Source: Reticulascus tulasneorum (Eukaryota; Ascomycota; Sordariomycetes; Glomerellales; Reticulascaceae). From it: a stretch of DNA of 64,000 nucleotides. The notes under the pieces are model-generated. The model searched no databases, had not been told where the DNA came from, and was given only the letters and a program-made list of their open reading frames with translations. The stretch covers positions 2,976,001 through 3,040,000 of the forward strand of contig LSAX01000006.1 of the NCBI GenBank assembly GCA_001557505.1, read 5' to 3'. The translations under genes and the position numbers were made by a program. Below, one piece after another: positions 58,031 through 64,000 of this stretch; position 1 is the stretch's first letter; the number at the start of each line of letters is the position of its first letter.

Positions 58031-58182
58031 TATCTGCCAACTGAATCCAATCTCGGAGCACTATCACGAAGACTAACCTTGTTACTAGAGGATAAGGTCA
58101 GGGGGGCCAATCCGAACCGATATCTATCTTGATAAGATAAACGTTTGGAGGGAAGGAGCTAAGATAGGTTTGCTGTAGGATA
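58031..58182. promoter_or_regulatory. Cluster of GATA motifs (putative AreA sites)
   Basis: GATAAG occurs at 58091-58096 and 58131-58136, an overlapping AGATAA follows at about 58134, TATCT at 58031, 58121 and about 58125, GATAGG at 58163 and GATAAT at 58179. In filamentous fungi, closely spaced HGATAR sites bind the nitrogen regulator AreA/NIT2. The position between an amino-acid permease and a decarboxylase/aminotransferase fits that use. Confidence 0.6.
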
Positions 58183-58197
58183 ATCCTTGCGCGCAAA

Positions 58198-58330
58198 AGT
58201 TTGCCGGAGTCAATCGTTGCGTAAGTTTCCCGGAGCCAATCGTAGCGGGCGAAGTTGCCCGGGGACCAATAGGAGTGGGCGCAGTTGTCCGGAGCCAATC
58301 GTCCAAAGTTAGCCGGTGTCAAGCCGTTGC
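58198..58330. repeat. Array of ~five imperfect CCGG/CCAAT repeat units
   Basis: Five related units begin with AGTT/AGTTT at 58198, 58224, 58253, 58283 and 58307 (spacings 26, 29, 30 and 24). The consensus is roughly AGTTnnCCGGnGnCAATCGT. Exact CCAAT boxes occur at 58236, 58266 and 58295, spaced 30 and 29 bases; the outer units have diverged forms (TCAAT, TCAAG). The array ends about 170 bases before the ATG of the PLP enzyme. It looks like multiplied transcription-factor sites, with CCAAT being the binding site of the HAP/CBC complex. Confidence 0.8.
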
Positions 58331-58497
58331 CGGTTTCCGTAGGCAATCCCATCCCGAATGAATTCTACGACAAGTCTCGCTTGGAATAGCAGACTACAAA
58401 AGCGATTGCTCTCGACACAAGGGACCTTTGTGCATTGCAGATTCCCCCATATTCCAACCTTCTTTTTCAGTTTTGAGAAGTGGTCTGAGAAGTCAAG

Positions 58498-59820
58498 ATG
58501 GCCTTCGACAGCACTGCTTTCTGGTCTCGAGCCAGCAAGTTCCTGATGAGCACTGGTGTGGGTGTCTGGCCGATAATCGTCACCAGGGCCAAGGGCACAT
58601 TGCTCTACGATGTTAACGACAAGGTGTACCTCGATTTTACGTCTGGTCAAATGAGCTCGCTCCTTGGCCATTCCCATCCCGAAATCGTCGAAGTGGTGAC
58701 GAAGTATATCGGGGAGCTCGATCACCTAATGAGCCTAATTGTTTCAATGCCGGTGGTTGACCTCGCCGAAAACCTCGCTCGAATACTTCCAGCGCCTCTC
58801 GAGAAGTCGTTCTTCCTCTCGACTGGTGGGGAGTCGGTCGAAGCTTCCATTAAGATTGCCAAGTGCGCCACCGGAAAGTTTGAGATCGTGGCTTTCTCAG
58901 CAAGCTACCATGGCGCAACCCAAGGTGTTGGCTCTGCTACGTACTGTGTGGGTCGCAAGAATGCTGGCCCTCTCATGCCGGGTTCATTTGCATTTCCTGC
59001 ACCCAACGCCTACCGATCGCCTTTCAGGAAGCCCGATGGCAGTTACGACTGGGAGACCGAGATGAGCTTCGGCTGGTCTATGATTGACCAGCAGTCTGTT
59101 GGGTCTCTCGCGGCATTTGTTTTTGAGCCGATTCTTTGCGCTGGGGGCCTTATCGAGCCGCCCGTGGGTTACCTCAAGCGTCTCAGCATCGAGGTCAGAA
59201 AGCGTGGCATGCTGCTCATTGCAGACGAGGCCCAGACGGGGCTTGGTCGGACTGGAGACATGTTTGCGTTCCAGCGAGACGACATTATTCCCGACATTGT
59301 GGCATTGTCCAAAACTCTTGGGTCCGGTCTACCTGTGGCTTCCATCAGCACGACTGCTGAGATAGCGGACCTTGCCCTGAAACGGGGATTTCTCTTCATT
59401 ACGACACATTACAACGACCCCATGGCCGCCGCAGTGGGAAACAAAGTCATTGAGATCGCGTTACGAGATGACATTTGCAAGCTGGCTAGGGAGCGCGGGA
59501 AGCAGGTGCGCGAAGGTCTCCTACGGCTCCAGGATAAATACTGGTGTATTGGCGACGTCCGCGGTCGCGGTCTGTTGCAAGGCATGGAGATCATATCCGA
59601 CCCTGTTACTAAAGCCCCGGGCGTCGAATTGGTGATAGCGGTTTCCGAGAAGGCGCTTCAGCTTGGGCTTACCTGCCAAATTGTAGCGTTTCCTGGATCT
59701 TGCGCTGTTATCAGGCTGACACCACCTGTGACTGTTTCCGCGGAGGAGATTGATGAGGCACTTCGGATTTTAGATCAGGCATTTGCTGCCTCGTGTCCTG
59801 AAAAGGCGTCTAAGCTATAG
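58498..59820 (+). CDS. 2,2-dialkylglycine decarboxylase-like PLP enzyme (class III aminotransferase)
   Basis: Single exon, 440 aa. The fold-type I class III pattern is complete: DFTSGQMSSLLGHSHPEI (Gln51), the phosphate-binding loop STGGES (109-113), FEPILCAGG, the PLP-ring Asp243 in IADEAQTGLGRTG, Schiff-base Lys272 in LSKTLGSGLP, and the carboxylate Arg in VIRLTPPVTVS. The Gln51 motif and spacing point to dialkylglycine decarboxylase, which decarboxylates 2-aminoisobutyrate or isovaline and transaminates pyruvate, rather than to ordinary omega-aminotransferases. Two pocket positions that I recall as Trp and Met in the bacterial enzyme are Tyr137 and Ala140 here (SYHGA), so substrate preference may differ. 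It is divergent from an amino-acid permease, with a regulator gene downstream in opposite orientation. Confidence 0.85.
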   Translation: MAFDSTAFWSRASKFLMSTGVGVWPIIVTRAKGTLLYDVNDKVYLDFTSGQMSSLLGHSHPEIVEVVTKYIGELDHLMSLIVSMPVVDLAENLARILPAPLEKSFFLSTGGESVEASIKIAKCATGKFEIVAFSASYHGATQGVGSATYCVGRKNAGPLMPGSFAFPAPNAYRSPFRKPDGSYDWETEMSFGWSMIDQQSVGSLAAFVFEPILCAGGLIEPPVGYLKRLSIEVRKRGMLLIADEAQTGLGRTGDMFAFQRDDIIPDIVALSKTLGSGLPVASISTTAEIADLALKRGFLFITTHYNDPMAAAVGNKVIEIALRDDICKLARERGKQVREGLLRLQDKYWCIGDVRGRGLLQGMEIISDPVTKAPGVELVIAVSEKALQLGLTCQIVAFPGSCAVIRLTPPVTVSAEEIDEALRILDQAFAASCPEKASKL

Positions 59821-60389
59821 ATTTGGGTTCAGATGCGCACGTCGGACCCGAACAAGCGGCTTGTATATACACGCACACATGAGGCCAAACATTAAGCCAA
59901 ATAAACCTATTCTTCAAGATACTTGCTTGGAGGCTACATTGAGTTGTATTAACCCAGAAGCTGGCTTAATGGCAGGATCTTCGCCGAGTCGACGGTCAGC
60001 TCTGCGCCTAGGCTGCCCACGCCGAGCAGCAGATTAGTCCAGAGTTTGTACAAGGCCACTCTCTGGATGATGACCCCTGATTTCTAACCCTACTTCTTTA
60101 CGTAGCTCTTTCGGTGGGGAGCTGGAGCAATTGGCCATTCAAGGGATAGCCTTGATAATTTTTTCCCACGCGTGTGAGCTCATATTCGACACGGCAGAGG
60201 TAAGGCTTCGAATTGCAAAATTGTATTTGTAATGGCAGTTCCATGCAAGGCAGATAACGAGTACTCTCCATTGCCGGCTTATATATACGGCGGAATTCCA
60301 ACTTCTCAAATACTCCTAGGGACGCGGATAGCGATGTCTGTGAGCATTTCGGCCCATATCCATAATTACACGGAAGCGTCGGGTCGTCG
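59821..60389. other. Convergent intergenic spacer
   Basis: About 570 bases between convergent genes. No feature beyond 3' UTR sequence is seen. Confidence 0.5.
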
Positions 60390-62508
60390 CTATATGGCCA
60401 GTCTGTTGTATCCAGACGCGTTCGCAAATCCAATAAAGCCGTCTAGTGCAGCGATGTCCATATCCAGGTCCAAGGGTATGGACTCTTGGAAATCCAGAGT
60501 ATTTGAGCGTGCCTCTTCGCATGTAGCCTCGATCTTCTCAACCAAGCCGCTACAGTTTGAGAGACAGTTGTCTGCTAGATCCCAATCATGGTTGCGACGG
60601 TGGGATTGCAGCGTATCGATCATAACCCTTGCGAGCTTTAGTGAAGGATTGCGTACGAGTCCCCTGGAGTTGAGGGCGCATCTCATCAGAAAAGTTGTTG
60701 CAGATGTCAGGGTGTATGCGTTTAGAGGATTCCAGAAATCACGAAGGTGGGATTCATCCAACTCTCGCACGAAGTCGACGATCTCCTCGGAAATCCTCCT
60801 GGCCTGTATGTAATGCTGGGAGTCGATATCGTCAATCTGGAGAGAAATTCTGTCCCAATCAAGTTGGCTGCGCCGGATGACGAGTTTAACGGACAGGTAA
60901 GCCAGTCGAAGATTTGCAACACCCGGCCCAGTAAGGCTCGTCCCACGAATGACAAGCCGTCGAAGGTTATCATTTAGCGAGTCCTCCCAGTTGGTCAGAA
61001 GACTCTCGAGGTCAAAGGGAGATGCCTCTTGTTTCTTTGAGAAGTCCTTATCTAGATGATAGACGTGCTCCAAACAGCGGCCTAGCACATCGGTCAAAGT
61101 CGTGAGAGCAACAAAGCAAGAAGCCGCAATGATCTGGCGCTCACTGGAGGTGCCTGGATTGTAGAGGTCTTCCGCAGTCGGGACTGGGACGTCGTACTGC
61201 GCGGGATGGATTAGAGGAGGGGTCCCGTATGCCAAGCTGCACCTGCGGTCAGTGTTAGTCTGTTGTGCAACGTCTGGGAGAAAAAGGGTTATATTACCAC
61301 CGATCGTAAATAAAAAGGAGCCACCATATTCTCATCCTGAATTTCTTCTCCGATGGTGACAGGTTCCAGTCCGTGGGGTCTCGATTTAACCCAAAAGCGT
61401 TGGCTAGCGCAATGGCCATGCCCATCGCGCCGCTGTTCCCCAAATGGTGACTACTTGGTCTAGCAGAAACGTTTAAGATGATTGATATTATCGTTGTGAT
61501 CCCAGGCGTGGATATTAATTCCGCATTGGTGGCATTCTCTGCCTGTACCCAGATAGAGCGATGATCTGGGCAAGGAACATTGCTCAGTCTCGGGGAGGTG
61601 CTCCAGTAAGTTACAGCATGTCCATACAGGTTGGAGAGTAATCCGGGCGAAATCTTTTCTTTGTGAGTCACAAAGACTCGTCGAAACAGCAACTCATCAA
61701 ATATGGGGAAGGAAATGTTTACTTTCTCAAAGAACCTGGGTGGTTTATAAGCTGAGGCCGCAAGAAGTCACTTCACGGGGGACGCTTACAAATTTATCAA
61801 GTCGTTCTGATAAGGCTCAACGAGCTTTTCGATAATTCCACAGTTTGACGCTGCTAGTAATCGACTTTCCGTCTCCCTTTTTCCGCGTTTCGGAACAGTA
61901 TTGAAGAGTATTGGTCGTGCGTGCCGACTTGGATTACTCAAGTTCAGAGGTAAACGGACCATACGTCTGCTTTGGCCGTAGGAAGTATTGGAAAAGTACT
62001 CTTGGAATACCCTATCATCGTCGGCGATTGCGGGACTCACGACATGAGAGCTGCCTTCCTCGGATTTGGCAATGATATCTATCAAAGCAGAGATTGAGTT
62101 GCGTTGGTGATGAATGGGTGAACACGGACGGCGCTGTGGGTGTTCTACCATTGCTTCATCCGTTGGCTCACGCGGCTCGCTTTGAGGTATAGTGTATGAC
62201 TGTAACGTCCGTTGAGACAAAGTCGGCGAAGTTGACGAGAGACATCTCGTCCGAGATGCTCGAGTGTGTGAAGATCCGGCGACATGTCTCTCTTTGGAGG
62301 ATATGCTTCGCCTTGGATGACCTGATGTCCTTCGCTGTGCCTGCGGGAAGACGCAGTCTGTGCCTTGCGCTTGGCACATATCACAAGAGGATGATGCAGG
62401 TCTTGTTTTGCATCGTGATTTTCTTGCTCGACAAGGAAGACAGGCAGGGTGTATATGGGACCTGTACGGCCGTCCTTCAGTGCTGTTGTGTTCTAGCTCA
62501 GTGTCCAT
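60390..62508 (-). CDS. Zn2Cys6 transcription factor with fungal-specific domain
   Basis: Three exons, 62508-61790, 61735-61298 and 61242-60390, join in phase into 669 aa. The N-terminus has a six-Cys binuclear zinc cluster (CLPCRARKSRC, then CDMCQAQGTDC), followed by a Ser/Arg-rich linker. The middle homology (Fungal_trans) region is recognisable in LLSNLYGHAVTYWS, GAMGMAIALANAFGLNRDP, KKFRMRIWWLLFIYDRW and, across the second splice, CSLAYGTPPLIHP. The regulator should be nuclear. The domain layout resembles AmdR/FacB-like metabolic regulators, and its position next to the PLP enzyme and permease makes it a candidate local regulator of them. The CCGG units in their promoter could be its targets; this is inference. 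Confidence 0.93.
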
Positions 62509-63063
62509 GACGGAAGTATGATAATGTAAAGATTATCACGAGCAAAGGGTTCACCCCGTTTACGTTGGATCCAAAGATCACGTGCCAAAGGTGGGCCATT
62601 GGTTCCATTTGAATGCACGTCCTGCCTCTCTGGTATCTTTACCCATGTCAACCTGGCTAGCAACGAACGGCGATTGAGGGATCCACAGATACCAGGTGTG
62701 GAGAGGGCGGGCTTCATAGATTCATCATCAAAGTACTGAAATTTGAGAAGCATCTAGATATCTATCTTAAGGCACCTTAATATAAGAAGAGAATATGGTT
62801 TATGTAGATGATAAATAATACCCAAAGAATAAGATATTCAATAGGTATACAACCTTCTAATCATTAATTTCTTGTTATACATTTCACAATTTATCTTCTT
62901 TACGTAGAGCGACACTAGAACATTCAGAGCGCTATGTCATTTAGTAAAGTATACTTCTCAACTATCACTTAATACCAGCTCTGAAAGGCTACGTTATTCC
63001 CCTACCAGATCACTCACTCTCTAAGGGAGTCGTGGTCTTCATAGAGACACGTGAGACCGGAGG
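62509..63063. other. A+T-rich intergenic region with repeat debris
   Basis: About 555 bases, very A+T-rich from 62760 to 62930. It contains both degenerate repeat segments and no gene. Confidence 0.5.
62719..62907. repeat. A+T-rich degenerate repeat, segments A and B together
   Basis: Bases 62719-62776 match 52963-53020 and 62821-62907 match 55175-55259, in the same relative orientation. This copy is the more A+T-rich partner at most transition differences in the 62761-62776 part, as expected if it had undergone RIP. Confidence 0.5.
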
Positions 63064-64000
63064 TCAGGCATCGTCAAGGTAGACTTGCACGACCCAGGCA
63101 GCTCCCACTACCAAGAGTGATATGACTGTTAAGGTAGCAAAGACTTGACAAGTACCCATAGTAGACCAAAACCCGCCATAAAATCTGGCCTGATGCTGGA
63201 CTTGCCCCTTACTGGCGACCAAATCCTTCTCTATAGTCTTGCTTGTGGCAAGTTCGACGCTCTGTATTGCCAGAGCTCCTGCAAATTTCCCAATCTAAGC
63301 AGAATCAGTGGTCTATCAACAAGCAACAGTCAAGGGGTGTACTAACTTGTTCGCATGTGAAGTTGATCTTCAAGAAATTAGGGTCGTTGGGGCTATTCTT
63401 TTGTTGAATTCGGCGGGCGTACCGAGCAAAGACCTCGCACATCGTCTTAAGGTCTTGGCTGGACTCGACCATTAGTTGAAACGCATTCCCCTTGGTGATT
63501 TTGATGTTTCGCTTGAAGAGGACCGGGTTGCGGAAGCATAACTCCAATGTGGCCAGGGCCATGGATTGGGGAATGGCACAGAAGTTGAACACGCTCTGGT
63601 CGCGCAAGCCAGTGAGATACGTCAAGCAGTCGCAAACATGCCCCAGAGAATTCAAGACCATCTCGGAGCTGCAGTCAAGGGCACGCTCGAGATTTTCGGG
63701 TTCAAATAGGTCTTCAAATCTATCGACGTGTTTGGACCAAATCTCTTTGGGCCAGAAGCGGCGACCGTCATCATAGTCTTCTCGAATGTCGCGAATGATG
63801 TTATTCTTCTGTAGCAAGAGCCCCATAGATCTGTACAGATGAAAATGGTTGATCAGGGTTGCTTCGCCCAGTCCAGCCTCGATGAAGAGGCGGGTCAGGC
63901 TTTCACCCACCACACCAGCTACAAACCAGCAATAGAGGTCGTAGTCTTCGACGGTATTGACGCTGGCATCCCCGGAAGAAGCCTTTCGCGCAAAATCGGC
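63064..64000 (-). CDS. Squalene synthase (farnesyl-diphosphate farnesyltransferase), 3' part
   Basis: The gene runs off the right edge; its 5' part is missing. Visible are exon 63347-64000 (218 codons) and the last exon 63294-63064 (77 codons including the stop), joined in phase across a 52-nt intron. Family marks in order: [20 protein letters not shown], the second Asp-rich motif [62 protein letters not shown], and a C-terminal membrane anchor ([18 protein letters not shown]). The enzyme condenses two farnesyl diphosphates to squalene on the ER membrane, the first step committed to sterols. The usual YCHYVAG is YCWFVAG here, a His-to-Trp change. It may be a second, divergent copy or the housekeeping gene; the window cannot tell. 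Confidence 0.93.

Larger units (their letters stand above)
57896..58497. promoter_or_regulatory. Divergent permease / PLP-enzyme promoter
   Basis: Six hundred bases between divergent start codons. The half nearer the permease carries a cluster of GATA motifs (58031-58182); the half nearer the PLP enzyme carries a repeated CCGG/CCAAT array (58198-58330). No gene lies here. Confidence 0.7.

Noticed and set aside
1..64000. CRISPR arrays, bacterial operons, insertion sequences
   Set aside because: The sequence is eukaryotic with spliceosomal introns; no regularly spaced repeats of CRISPR type and no transposase were found.

Overview
The window is nuclear DNA of a filamentous ascomycete (Pezizomycotina, most likely Eurotiomycetes such as Aspergillus, Penicillium or Talaromyces). 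Genes are split by short GT-AG introns (about 48-140 nt) with CTAAC/CTGAC-like branch sites, and the content is typical: a highly reducing polyketide synthase, a Zn2Cys6 regulator, secreted hydrolases and DUF proteins, and fungal rhodopsin-domain membrane proteins. All gene models were read by eye by joining open frames at phase-compatible splice sites; no database search was possible.

Layout. 1-518: 3' end of a secreted LVIVD/choice-of-anchor-B-like protein. 819-1896: unknown gene. 2497-11395 (-): intact 2644-aa, 15-exon highly reducing PKS (KS-AT-DH-MT-ER-KR-ACP), divergent from an FSH1/LovG-type serine hydrolase at 12265 that probably acts as its trans-thioesterase. 14399-15741: seven-helix-like membrane protein. 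15.7-19.2 kb: gene-poor. 19230-20934: secreted protein of unknown function. 21434-22877: O-methyltransferase, possibly part of the PKS cluster. 24044-26978: secreted subtilase. 28712-29371: small ABM-fold-like protein with an in-frame stop. 30576-31930: rhodopsin-domain membrane protein. 34346-35075: secreted stand-alone haem (AA8/DOMON) domain. 36895-39716: divergent pair of 2-oxoglutarate/Fe(II) dioxygenases. 40025-40708: small secreted ricin-B-like protein.

From about 42.6 kb the content changes: a two-helix membrane protein, an SRP40/nucleolar RRM-like protein and an unknown 629-aa protein. Then comes the most unusual stretch, three paralogous GIMAP/AIG1-like GTPases (48368-54531, orientations -,+,-). 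Each has an intact P-loop and DTPGF motif followed by a long coiled coil, none has a canonical NKxD G4 motif, and two end in CaaX boxes (CNVM, CAVM). Short degenerate repeats with transition-biased divergence (RIP-like) lie around this cluster and again near 62.7-62.9 kb.

56166-62508 looks like a nitrogen-source catabolic module: an amino-acid permease and a 2,2-dialkylglycine-decarboxylase-like PLP enzyme, divergently transcribed from a promoter carrying a GATA-site cluster and a striking array of about five repeated CCGG/CCAAT units, followed by a Zn2Cys6 regulator. The right edge holds the 3' part of a squalene synthase gene with an unusual substitution in a conserved motif.
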